Positions 25,197 to 33,548 of a DNA stretch of 64,000 bases are shown piece after piece. The stretch covers positions 1-64,000 of the forward strand of contig CAVCMG010000011.1 in NCBI GenBank assembly GCA_963603285.1. The letters run 5' to 3'. Under the pieces are notes generated by a model. It had not been told where the DNA came from and made no database searches. It saw nothing but the letters and a program-made list of their open reading frames with translations. The translations under genes and the position numbers were made by a program. The stretch is from UBA11957 sp963603285. GTDB taxonomy: Bacteria; Bacillota; Clostridia; Lachnospirales; Lachnospiraceae. Each line of letters begins with the position of its first letter. Within the stretch, counting starts at the first letter, position 1.

Positions 25197-26588
25197 ATGA
25201 AAAAACGTATCGTATCGATGGCACTGGCAGGCACTTTTGCCGTAACAGCACTGGCAGGCTGTGGCAGCACAGGTTCATCTGCCGCAGACAGCTCATCCGC
25301 AGCGGAGACAACACAGGAGAGTGCATCCACAGATAGTGCGGCAGCTGCTGACACGGCCAGTACGCAGGAAGCTGCACCGGAGGGTACCACAGAGGTGGAA
25401 TTCTGGTATGCCGGTGGCAAAACAGCGGTCAATGTCGTACAGGATATTATCGATAAATACAATGCATCCCAGTCCACATACCATGTATCTGCTGTAACAC
25501 AGGCAGATTATGACGAGACATACCAGAAGCTGCAGGCAGGTATTGCCGGAAATGCAGCCCCGGATCTGGTGCTCCTGACTCCATCGGTAGCCAGAAATCT
25601 GTCGGACAAGAATCTGCTGACAGACCTGAAGCCGTATGAGGATGCAGCCGACGATTTTTCCGAGGATGACCTGATTCCGGTATTTACCAATATGGGCAAG
25701 GACCCGGAGGGAAAGACCTTTGCAATCCCGGCGTACGGGACAACACAGGTGCTGTATTACAATATCGGCGCTTTTGAGGCGGCCGGTGTCAAGGCAGAGG
25801 ATATCCATACCTGGCAGGATCTGGCAGAGGCAGCCAAAAAGATCAAGGATACCGGAAAATATACCTATGGCTGGGAACCCATGTGGGGCGCTGGCAATCT
25901 GATCGATGCCGCTTTCTCCAATGGCGCAAAGGTACTCAGCGATGATGGCACACAGGTGCTGATCAACAGCGACGAATGGGTGGAGGTATGGGAAGCCTTC
26001 CGTACATGGATCAACGATGACAAGCTGATGGCCATTCATTCCGGCGGACAGGGCTGGGAATACTGGTACAATACGATTGATGACGTATTAAACGATGTGG
26101 CCGGTGGCTATACAGGATCATCGGGAGATCAGGCAGACCTTGATTTTACAAAGGTGGCAGCCATGGAGCAGCCGGCATGGGATACAGACACAACATCCGC
26201 ACCGGCGGCAGAAGCACTGACCTTAAGTGTACTGGAAGGCTCCGGCGACGCTGAAAAACAGGGCGCTTTCGACTTTATCAAGTTCTTCACCAATCCGGAA
26301 AATCAGGTCACATGGACGATGTCTACCGGATATGTGGCTGTCAATACAAAGATCAACGACAATGCAGATTATACGGCCTATGTCGCAGAGAATCCGCAGG
26401 CATCCGTACCGTTTGCCCAGGCATCCCACGGCTCGGTGTATCCGTATGATCCGACCAACGGTGCGATCCTTGATGCATTAAAGATCGCTGCAGACAAGGT
26501 AGAGATCGACGGCGTATCCGCAAAAGAAGCACTCGACGAGGCGCAGAAAACAGCGCAGGCTGCACTGGATGAGGCACTGGGGAAATAA
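25197..26588 (+). CDS. Extracellular solute-binding lipoprotein (UgpB-like)
   Basis: The 463-residue protein has a lipoprotein signal with lipobox LAGC (Cys22), then a Ser/Ala/Thr-rich spacer of about 40 residues to clear the wall, then a family 1 solute-binding fold (VEFWYAGGKTAVNVVQDIIDKYN). That WYAGG/QDIIDKYN opening resembles glycerol-3-phosphate-binding UgpB and trehalose/maltose-binding proteins. It captures the substrate for the two permeases upstream. GGAGGAG lies about ten bases before the ATG, while the open frame upstream has no start site. The exact ligand is unknown. Confidence 0.9.
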   Translation: MKKRIVSMALAGTFAVTALAGCGSTGSSAADSSSAAETTQESASTDSAAAADTASTQEAAPEGTTEVEFWYAGGKTAVNVVQDIIDKYNASQSTYHVSAVTQADYDETYQKLQAGIAGNAAPDLVLLTPSVARNLSDKNLLTDLKPYEDAADDFSEDDLIPVFTNMGKDPEGKTFAIPAYGTTQVLYYNIGAFEAAGVKAEDIHTWQDLAEAAKKIKDTGKYTYGWEPMWGAGNLIDAAFSNGAKVLSDDGTQVLINSDEWVEVWEAFRTWINDDKLMAIHSGGQGWEYWYNTIDDVLNDVAGGYTGSSGDQADLDFTKVAAMEQPAWDTDTTSAPAAEALTLSVLEGSGDAEKQGAFDFIKFFTNPENQVTWTMSTGYVAVNTKINDNADYTAYVAENPQASVPFAQASHGSVYPYDPTNGAILDALKIAADKVEIDGVSAKEALDEAQKTAQAALDEALGK

Positions 26589-26591
26589 GAT

Positions 26592-28109
26592 ATGAAAACT
26601 GTACTGGATTTTGAAATCAGTGGTACAGCAGCTTGCAGGCAGACAGGAACATTTCAGGTTCCTTCTGCCTGTAAGCAGTTGCGCATGACGTATACACTGG
26701 AAAAAAAATATGGATTTCTTGTTTTGGTTATTGTAAAAGATCCAAAAGGACAGATCCGTCTGCAGAAGCAGCTCAGCAGTACCCCTGTCCTGCAGATCGG
26801 AGAAAACGGGCTGGACACGACGCTGGGCGGTATTCCGGGAGCGATTCCGGAGGGAAAATGGCAGCTGGAGGTCTATCTGTTTGCAGAGCATATCCACCGA
26901 CTGACCGGCGGTGTGAGGATTCCATTTTCCTTTGTGATCACGGAGGAGAAGGAAGAGGTGACCGAGTGTATCGGGACACATATCTGGGCGGATCAGACAT
27001 TTGCATACAGCGGATTTGCCCGGGAAAAGGTGTATCAGGAGGGCGTACGCTGGTACAAGGGGGATCTGCATACCCATACCCGGCTTTCGGATGGCAAAGA
27101 GCTCCCTGCAGGAGCCAGCCGCAAGGCGGAAATGATGCAGCTGGACTATTATATCGCAACGGAGCACAATGTGGTTCATACGGGCTGGCCGGATACAAGG
27201 GTCTGCGTTATGCCGGGGGTGGAGATGACAACGGTGCTGGGCCATGCGAATCTATTCGGACTGACCAGACGACCGCAGAGTCTGGATGCCATTTTATGTG
27301 ACAGAAAGGAAGCTGCGATCGGGCAGGATATCCTGAAGGTGGCCGCGGAATGTCATGACAACGGCTGGCTGTTTTCGGTGAACCATCCGTTTCTATATGT
27401 ATGGCAGTGGCTGATGCATGAATTACCGCTTGCGGATATGGATTGTCTGGAAATCATCAATGATCCGACGTATGCAGCGGATCCGGAGGCACAGGCGGAG
27501 CGGGCTAACCGGATGGCTGTGGCTCTGGCGGATCTTTTGTGGAATGATGGGTATCGGATCTGTGCCATCGGCGGCAGTGATTCCCATAATCTGATCGAAG
27601 AACGCTACGGCGATGCCACAGAGCCATCGATTCTGGGAGATCCGGCCACATGGCTGCACATGCACGATCTGACACCGGAGCATGTGATCGAAGCGCTGAA
27701 AAGCTGCCGGTGCTATGTGACCAGACATTGCCGGATGTTCAGTGAATTTCAGGTGTATGGGGCGGACAATATCATGAAAAAAATCCGCTTTGGTGAGCGT
27801 ATACCGGAGGAGGCGACGACGCTGGTGTACGAGATTATTATTACAGACTGTGATGAGGCGGCACAGCTGTACTGCATGGTCAATGGCAGAAAGAAAGCGC
27901 TGCAGACGGTAAAGACCGGGAATCGTACCTACACGGTGCAGGGAACGCTGCATCTGCATAAAAAGGGCTGGGACTGCCTGCGGTTCGGGGCAGAGACGAC
28001 GGACGGCAGTTTTCTGTTCTTTGGAAATGCGATGACAAAAGGAGAAAAACAGTCGCAGTATGCAACACTGGGGGATGCTATGCGAAAGATCAGGGATACA
28101 TGGAAATAA
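26592..28109 (+). CDS. PHP-domain metallohydrolase, CehA/McbA family
   Basis: The 505-residue protein has a PHP metal site: GDLHTHTRLSDG (His160, His162), ATEHN (Glu191, His192), NHPF and GGSDSHN near residues 330-336. An N-terminal beta-rich domain (1-150) and a C-terminal beta domain flank it. CehA/McbA proteins are metal-dependent hydrolases that cleave ester or phosphodiester bonds. There is no signal peptide, so it acts inside the cell on the imported substrate. It starts three bases after the binding-protein stop codon and overlaps the next gene by 10 bp, so the set is one operon. Confidence 0.85.
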   Translation: MKTVLDFEISGTAACRQTGTFQVPSACKQLRMTYTLEKKYGFLVLVIVKDPKGQIRLQKQLSSTPVLQIGENGLDTTLGGIPGAIPEGKWQLEVYLFAEHIHRLTGGVRIPFSFVITEEKEEVTECIGTHIWADQTFAYSGFAREKVYQEGVRWYKGDLHTHTRLSDGKELPAGASRKAEMMQLDYYIATEHNVVHTGWPDTRVCVMPGVEMTTVLGHANLFGLTRRPQSLDAILCDRKEAAIGQDILKVAAECHDNGWLFSVNHPFLYVWQWLMHELPLADMDCLEIINDPTYAADPEAQAERANRMAVALADLLWNDGYRICAIGGSDSHNLIEERYGDATEPSILGDPATWLHMHDLTPEHVIEALKSCRCYVTRHCRMFSEFQVYGADNIMKKIRFGERIPEEATTLVYEIIITDCDEAAQLYCMVNGRKKALQTVKTGNRTYTVQGTLHLHKKGWDCLRFGAETTDGSFLFFGNAMTKGEKQSQYATLGDAMRKIRDTWK

Positions 28110-28840
28110 AAGGAATAGTATTTGACAAGGACGGGACGTTGATTGATTTTTACAGGGTGTGGGAACCGGCCATCGTTCCGGTGGTGCAACGGCTGTTTAT
28201 ACAGCTGGGCCTTGTGCCTAAATCGGAAGAAACCGGGAAGATCCTGGACTGTCTGGGATACCGGGATGGTAGGATAGACCCGGAGGGGGCGATCGCCTGG
28301 AAAAGCTACCGGGGGATTGCTGAGGATATCCGGCTGGCCAGTCCGGCGGTGGCAAAAAGAGCTTCCGTGGAAGAGGTTGCGGCTGTTTTGCAACGGGAAT
28401 TTTGCACGGAGGTTGCCAAAAAGAGGCAGGAGTATCCGACGTTTACGGATCTGCCAAAGCTGTGCCGGAGGCTTACACAGAAAGGGATTCGGATTGGAGT
28501 TGCCACGACGGATGATGCGGTGTCTACGAGGCATTGTCTGGACTGTCTGGGAATTTCGCAGTATATGAGCTTCTGGGGGACGGCGGACGGGCAGATGCCG
28601 GAGAAGCCGGATCCGGAGCTTTTGTATATGGCGGCGGCGCAGTGGAAGATTGCGCCGGAGGAGATCGCTGTTGTGGGGGATACGCCGAATGATATGCGGT
28701 TTGCGGCGAATGCCCGTGCAATGGGGATTGCGGTGTTAAGTGGGACGGGCAGTCGGGCTGCGCTTGCACCGTTGGCAGATGTTGTGATTGGGTCTGTTGA
28801 TGATCTGTGGAAGTTGATTTGTGATTTGAAAAATGTATAA
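28100..28840 (+). CDS. HAD family phosphatase
   Basis: The 246-residue protein has HAD motifs: VFDKDGTLIDF (nucleophile and acid), GVATTDD (motif II threonine), EKPDPELL (motif III lysine) and VVGDTPNDMRFAANARAMG (motif IV). The K in DKDGT is typical of a subgroup of phosphoglycolate-like phosphatases. It overlaps the PHP gene by 10 bp. An importer, an esterase/phosphodiesterase and then a phosphatase form a logical chain for releasing phosphate or polyol from an imported diester. The unusual hairpin element at 28841 begins one base after its stop codon. Confidence 0.85.
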   Translation: MEIKGIVFDKDGTLIDFYRVWEPAIVPVVQRLFIQLGLVPKSEETGKILDCLGYRDGRIDPEGAIAWKSYRGIAEDIRLASPAVAKRASVEEVAAVLQREFCTEVAKKRQEYPTFTDLPKLCRRLTQKGIRIGVATTDDAVSTRHCLDCLGISQYMSFWGTADGQMPEKPDPELLYMAAAQWKIAPEEIAVVGDTPNDMRFAANARAMGIAVLSGTGSRAALAPLADVVIGSVDDLWKLICDLKNV

Positions 28841-29153
28841 GACGGACGCCGTGGAGTCGGAAGATCCCGCCCTCCCCATCCTTATATATTGCCACGACAG
28901 AAAGCCGTCGCGAGAAGCGGCAAGTTCTAACTGTCTGGTCAGCCATCGTAAAGGGCACCAGCTGCATTCGCAGTGTTTTCTGATGAAAACGCTGCTCAGG
29001 GCAGCTTCAACAGCTGTCTGGGAGACAGCTGTTGTCCCTTTCCGATGTCAGCCCAGGCAGTAAGAACTTGCTCGCTTTCGCTTCGAGGCTTTCTGTCGTG
29101 GCAATATATAAGGATGGGGAGGGCGGGATCTTCTGGCTCCGCGGCTGTTTTTT
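28841..29153 (+). repeat. Giant palindromic element, copy 1 (complete)
   Basis: Starting right after the HAD stop codon is GACGGACGCC. Next comes a 12-base arm (28848-28859) that pairs with 29134-29145 through Watson-Crick and G-U pairs, then a perfect 47-bp inverted repeat (28860-28906 with 29087-29133). Inside, GCAAGTTCT/AGAACTTGC and ATCG-AAAGGG/CCCTTT-CGAT continue the stem. The tip holds hairpins GTTTTC/GAAAAC and AACAGCTGTCT/AGACAGCTGTT. It ends in CGGCTGTTTTTT, like an intrinsic terminator. No coding sequence is credible in 28841-29222. Blocks are shared with 38147 and 62271. Confidence 0.85.
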
Positions 29154-29222
29154 GGAATGATAACAAAACTCCATTCAGATACGCAGGAATGGGAAATGAG
29201 CATCTGAATGGGGTTATTTGAG

Positions 29223-30500
29223 CTATTTATGTGTGCATTTCGGAGAAGTATTGCTGGTTATCAGTTTTTTATCGGTTTTATAGCCACATTTGGAGCATAC
29301 TTTTATAGAGTATACATTTATGACACAGCTGCCATCGGCATTTTTTATATGGCGGGTACTTTTTGTCTGTTTAAAGGTATGTTTGCATGTTTTCCTTAAT
29401 TCTTCATTTGTTTCAGGGAACGGATAAATAGTTATATTGTCATCGGCTATGATGCCTTCGTCCAGTAGGGAAAAATCAAGGGCATAGTAAGGATCCCAAT
29501 AAGCTAAGTCTTCATCCGATTCTATAAGATATTCTGTCAGTTCAACACCTGGTTCTGGGCACTCGTCAGAATCAACTGTTTGCAAAGGTGTATATCCCCA
29601 TACGGTCGCACTGCCAAGTACGATAGACAGTGTCAGTAAAAGCATAAATAAAGGCATATGTAATCGTTTCTTTTCGGATCGTTTCATAACAAGTGTGATT
29701 CTCCTTTTTAATAATGATTTTGACTGGCTGAAATTGCTTTGCCAGACAAGCGGAAGAGGTTCTTTCTCTGTAGCATATTGAACCAGTGATGTGGCATATG
29801 CACGTTTTTCTTCTGTCGAAAGCGGTGTCGTTACATACTGATCCGATGCACATTCAGAGACAAATGAGTAAAAGGGTAAAAGAAACCAGGCTACAGGATT
29901 AAACCAGTGCAGACAAAGTACAATCAGACATAGGAATTTGAAAAATGTGTCATGATGTCGGGCATGAAATATTTCGTGCTGATACAAAACTGACTCAGTA
30001 TCCGTACTTTTCTGATGCTCTGGAAGAATAATTCGTGTATGCCACAATCCGATTGTGAACGGTGAAGAAACATTCGCATAGATGGGTTCTTCTTCACAAT
30101 TGGTGAAAGGGACAGAGGAATACATTCGGCTGACTTTGTGATATTTATACATTTCATAACAGAAAAATATAAGGGCAAGAAAAGTACCGATAAGTACAAT
30201 TGCAATAAGCCAGTATGGAATCAATAAAGTACTTTGATTTAATTGTATTTGTAGCTTATTCCGAAAGTCTACCAGAATGTGTTCGTCTTTAGGCAGAGAA
30301 AAAACAGGTTTAAATGGTACGATAGATGCAGGTAAAACATGATACAGCAGCTGAATCGGTATCAGATAAAAGAAAATACTGATGCGAAGCAGATACATGG
30401 CTAAGATCGCATGGAAAGATTGACGGTCGGTCAGATAAAAAATCAAACAGCATATGACGGGAACACTTCCAGCAAATGTCATAGTAAAAGGCAGTATCAT
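29223..30500 (-). CDS. BlaR1-like M56 membrane metalloprotease sensor
   Basis: The 425-residue protein has four to five N-terminal-half membrane helices and the M56 zinc protease motif HEIFH (175-179), with a likely third ligand at Glu216 (FVSECASD). After a further helix (about 283-303) comes an external tail of about 120 residues. True BlaR1 ends in a penicillin-binding sensor of about 250 residues. This tail is instead short and holds five cysteines (372, 392, 402, 405, 422) in a CKH...CSKCGYK...KCTHK pattern that may bind metal. The signal sensed is therefore unlikely to be a beta-lactam. It follows the BlaI-like gene by two bases and would cleave that repressor. Confidence 0.85.
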   Translation of the reverse strand: MILPFTMTFAGSVPVICCLIFYLTDRQSFHAILAMYLLRISIFFYLIPIQLLYHVLPASIVPFKPVFSLPKDEHILVDFRNKLQIQLNQSTLLIPYWLIAIVLIGTFLALIFFCYEMYKYHKVSRMYSSVPFTNCEEEPIYANVSSPFTIGLWHTRIILPEHQKSTDTESVLYQHEIFHARHHDTFFKFLCLIVLCLHWFNPVAWFLLPFYSFVSECASDQYVTTPLSTEEKRAYATSLVQYATEKEPLPLVWQSNFSQSKSLLKRRITLVMKRSEKKRLHMPLFMLLLTLSIVLGSATVWGYTPLQTVDSDECPEPGVELTEYLIESDEDLAYWDPYYALDFSLLDEGIIADDNITIYPFPETNEELRKTCKHTFKQTKSTRHIKNADGSCVINVYSIKVCSKCGYKTDKKLITSNTSPKCTHK

Positions 30501-30502
30501 TG

Positions 30503-30877
30503 TTATAATCCTTTCAAATAATCTAAAAGCTCGTCTCTTTCCTGTTGCGTGATCTTCTGACCACCAGTAAAAGCACTGATAAAAGTGGTCAGGGAAGAAT
30601 CAAAGGATATTTTGACAATTTCTCTGGCATAGGTTTGCTGATACTCTTCTTTTGTGATGGAAGGCGCATACAGGCGGCGTGTGCCGGTAGAAGAAAGTGT
30701 CAGATATCCTTTTTGTGTCAGATGAAGCAGGAATGTATTCAGTGTCTGTTTTTTCCAGTCTTTTTTTTCAATGGTTGTAAAGTAATTCATGAGCTGAGCG
30801 AATGTCTGTGGTTCATTAGTGTTCCATAGATGCTCAAGAATGAACAATTCAGTTTCGCTGAGTGGAACTGTTGCCAT
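30503..30877 (-). CDS. BlaI/MecI/CopY family repressor
   Basis: The 124-residue protein has the BlaI winged helix (LSETELFILEHLWNTNEPQTFAQLMNYF, then QTLNTFLLHLTQKGYLTLSSTGTRRLYAP) and a C-terminal dimerisation helix region ending QQERDELLDYLKGL. Such repressors are inactivated by cleavage by the partner M56 protease. It is divergent from the secreted-protein/ABC cassette, so the 227-bp gap (30878-31104) is the expected control region. I saw no clear TACA...TGTA operator there. Confidence 0.87.
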   Translation of the reverse strand: MATVPLSETELFILEHLWNTNEPQTFAQLMNYFTTIEKKDWKKQTLNTFLLHLTQKGYLTLSSTGTRRLYAPSITKEEYQQTYAREIVKISFDSSLTTFISAFTGGQKITQQERDELLDYLKGL

Positions 30878-31007
30878 GGAATAACCTCCTTTGTTTATTT
30901 AAATTGTATTATGCCATATAGAACAAAAATAGTATAACTGTTACTTGTTAAAAGCGCAATGAAGAGATTGACTAAAAAAATGATAGATAAATTAGCTGGT
31001 TTGTACA

Positions 31008-31036
31008 TTGCAGATATGGAAAAAAATTGTTATATT
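31008..31036 (+). promoter_or_regulatory. Promoter of the secreted-protein / ABC cassette
   Basis: TTGCAG and TATATT are 17 bp apart, about 70 bp before the start codon at 31105, in the divergent gap facing the BlaI-like gene. Confidence 0.5.
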
Positions 31037-31104
31037 CAAAACGTATTATAAAAAAGAATACAAAAGCGCTTATGTATAAAAAGAAAATGAAATGGAGATA
31101 ACAA

Positions 31105-31524
31105 ATGAGAAAAAAAGTAAAAAAATGGATGATTTTGATGTTGGCATTAATGTTATCAGCAGTAGTTACAGTACCTGTAAAAGCAGAAAGAAAAAGCTGG
31201 GAATTTAATAAGGCAGCTAACAGAAGTTTTACGAATTTGGCAAGTGGAAGTAAGGCTGATGAAGAAGCAAACTGGTATGTAACGTTAAATAAAACAAAAT
31301 ACACCAATATTTCCGGTACTAACCGTTTTCAATGCAAAGTGTTAGATGGTAAGACTGGTGGAGATGCATCTGTGTTAGTAACGATAAGTAGTTATGCAAA
31401 AAGCAAGGCAACGATATATACGTTGGACGTATATCCGAAGTATACCTCAAAACTGGTTGGAAGAAAGGATCCAAAGAGTACTACTAAAGGAAATTTAGTG
31501 TTATGGGGATATTTTACTCCGTAA
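31105..31524 (+). CDS. Small secreted protein of unknown function
   Basis: The 139-residue protein has a clear Sec signal peptide (MRKKVKKWMILMLALML, then cleavage likely after VKA27). The mature part is about 112 residues, basic, with no cysteine pair motif apart from one Cys in FQCKVLDG. It is rich in Ser/Thr/Lys and ends FTP. The composition and position resemble DUF2712-like or bacteriocin-like secreted proteins encoded beside ABC permeases, but I do not recognise a family with certainty. It is first in a run of five genes driven from the promoter at 31008. Possible roles are a secreted effector peptide or the substrate or partner of the transporter. Confidence 0.6.
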   Translation: MRKKVKKWMILMLALMLSAVVTVPVKAERKSWEFNKAANRSFTNLASGSKADEEANWYVTLNKTKYTNISGTNRFQCKVLDGKTGGDASVLVTISSYAKSKATIYTLDVYPKYTSKLVGRKDPKSTTKGNLVLWGYFTP

Positions 31525-31576
31525 TGCAAATAGAGGAATAAAAGTTAAGACTGCAGGTATATGTGACAGGAAGATT

Positions 31577-32386
31577 ATGAAAAAAAACAGAAAGCAGATT
31601 TTGCGATATTGCATACTGGAGATCAGAGAAAGTATCAGTGTACTGTTCTTTATTTCTATAGGCGGCTGTGTATTATGTCTTGTATTAGACAATTGGGATA
31701 TGTTGAAATTAATTTCAAATCCACGAAATACATTAGGTGTTGCGGAATATCTGAATAATTCGTTTAGCTGGGGATTTTATGGAATCTTCGTTTTTGCAGC
31801 TATGGCTGCAGTTGCCTATGGACTGGGATATTATCGGGATTATAAAGCGGGTATTATATTAAATGTGGTTGCAAAAACATCACTCAATGGATATTGTTTT
31901 GGTAAACTGACAGCTGTGTTCTGTTCAAGTTTTTGTGCGGCCTTTTTGAGTATAGGGCTTTTTTCAGCTGTACTCGCACAGTATCTGCCATTAGTTTCAC
32001 AGGAAATGCTGGTTTCACAGGCAGATGCTTTATGTATGGCACTCGCTAAATCAGGTAATTATGAAACATATGTTATCCTGCGATGTTTTATGATGGCTCT
32101 TTGGTGTGGTGTATATGGTGTTGTGGTTATTTGCGTATCCTCAATTGTCAAAAATGCAGGAATGAGTATTGTTCTGGTAATTGCAGTGCGTTATATGATC
32201 AATACGTTATGCAATGTGTTGGGTATAGTGGCTGTATATAGACCATCCAGCTGGTTTGCCATGGATAACAGTGCGTTTTCAGATGCGTGGACATTCGTGC
32301 TTTGTCTGGGATATGTCATTATAGTAACAGGGGTGGCAGGTATGATATTTAAAAGAAACGTGACAAAAAAGGTGCAGAGAGGATAA
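31577..32386 (+). CDS. Six-helix membrane protein, ABC-2-like permease
   Basis: The 269-residue protein has about six hydrophobic helices and a short basic N-terminus. The pattern YRDYKAGIILNVVAKTSLNGYCFGKLTAVF, with paired permease helices afterwards, is typical of ABC-2 type export permeases beside bacteriocin-immunity ATPases. No named family is recognised. It lies 52 bp after the secreted protein and 10 bp before the anchored protein. It probably forms a heterodimer with the second permease at 33538, energised by the ATPase at 34433. Confidence 0.65.
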   Translation: MKKNRKQILRYCILEIRESISVLFFISIGGCVLCLVLDNWDMLKLISNPRNTLGVAEYLNNSFSWGFYGIFVFAAMAAVAYGLGYYRDYKAGIILNVVAKTSLNGYCFGKLTAVFCSSFCAAFLSIGLFSAVLAQYLPLVSQEMLVSQADALCMALAKSGNYETYVILRCFMMALWCGVYGVVVICVSSIVKNAGMSIVLVIAVRYMINTLCNVLGIVAVYRPSSWFAMDNSAFSDAWTFVLCLGYVIIVTGVAGMIFKRNVTKKVQRG

Positions 32387-32396
32387 GAAAAACAAA

Positions 32397-33548
32397 ATGA
32401 AAAAAAGAGTTGCGGGAAGTGTGCTGTTAATTATTTTGTTTGTGATTTTATTGGGTTTGGCACGAGTTCGTTTTCAACAAAATCAACTGGATGCCCCGGT
32501 CGAAAAAATAACATCCATAACAGAAACAGAAAAAAATCAGAATTTGACAACAGTCAGTGAAGATAATCCGGAAGAAATAAAAAGTAATCCCGCCCATATA
32601 TCAAAAAAACTGTCAGATACACTGGCAGTGGATGCTGATGTTACGGAGGGATTCGGGAACTATAAAGAATACAAGATTGAACTTGCACAGTTATCTGTGG
32701 CAGATGCAAAAGAGACGCTGGAACAGCTGACCGGAGAGACGGTAGAAGCACCGGAAAGCAGTGAGGGTAATTTCTGGATGTATGCACCTGGTGGTGGATT
32801 TGCCGGGGAAGTTGATGGTGTTGTTTTTTTCAGTAAAAATGATAAAGCGGATGATGCCCTGTTCAGCCTGTTAAATATCTGGGATGCTAGAAATAAAGAG
32901 AAGCAGCAGGATAAAGAGCTTGCGGGGATATCAAAACAAAAAGCCTGTGATCTGATAATGAATTGTGTGAAAAAAGTAACACAGGAGGAATGTGACATAC
33001 TTCATGTAAATGCAATTGATGAAAGTGTTATAGATGAATTAAGCAAAAAAGAAGGCGAGGAACTGGATAAAAACCAATATGCAGGCGGAGCCTATCTGAT
33101 ATATATGGGTGTAGAAAAAGATGGTTTGCCGGTGTACAGTGGTATAGGAGAACAGTATATTTCGAGTGTGCTGAACTGGGATGTAGCAAAAAACTGTACA
33201 GTAGAAGCAGTTGTGACGAAAAATGGCCTGCGGTATTTTAACATGAGTTATCCCTATAACATAGCAGACACAGGAAGAAAACTGCAGATTCTTTCTGCAA
33301 CAGAGGCATTGGAAAAGGCACTTGTACCGTTAAAAAATCTGATAACAGAGGGAACCACTGTTATAGATAATATTTATCTGGAATATGTTCCAATTGCCAG
33401 TGAAAGTTTATGGAAACCTCAGTTGCTTCGTCCATATTGGACGATAGAATATACAAATACAAGTATAACAGATGGTGTCAAAAATACATCAAAAGATGTT
33501 ATCCGTATAAATGCTGAAACAGGGGAAGATCTTGCGTATGGGAAGTAG
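32397..33548 (+). CDS. Membrane-anchored extracytoplasmic protein of unknown function
   Basis: The 383-residue protein has one N-terminal helix (VAGSVLLIILFVILLGLARV) with no lipobox, then an acidic linker and an external domain of about 330 residues. Segments such as WMYAPGGGFAGEVDG and GIGEQYISSVLNW, together with the C-terminal LLRPYWTIEYTN and VIRINAETGEDL, resemble YycH/DUF6034-like proteins of Clostridia; the last part looks like a PepSY-type strand pair. The fit is loose. It sits between the two permeases and overlaps the next gene by 11 bp, so it is probably a functional part of this transporter or of its signalling. Confidence 0.6.
   Translation: MKKRVAGSVLLIILFVILLGLARVRFQQNQLDAPVEKITSITETEKNQNLTTVSEDNPEEIKSNPAHISKKLSDTLAVDADVTEGFGNYKEYKIELAQLSVADAKETLEQLTGETVEAPESSEGNFWMYAPGGGFAGEVDGVVFFSKNDKADDALFSLLNIWDARNKEKQQDKELAGISKQKACDLIMNCVKKVTQEECDILHVNAIDESVIDELSKKEGEELDKNQYAGGAYLIYMGVEKDGLPVYSGIGEQYISSVLNWDVAKNCTVEAVVTKNGLRYFNMSYPYNIADTGRKLQILSATEALEKALVPLKNLITEGTTVIDNIYLEYVPIASESLWKPQLLRPYWTIEYTNTSITDGVKNTSKDVIRINAETGEDLAYGK

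Noticed and set aside
28841..29153. Integron attC site
   Set aside because: No RYYYAAC/GTTRRRY core pair was found and the perfect arms are far longer than in attC sites. No integrase is present.
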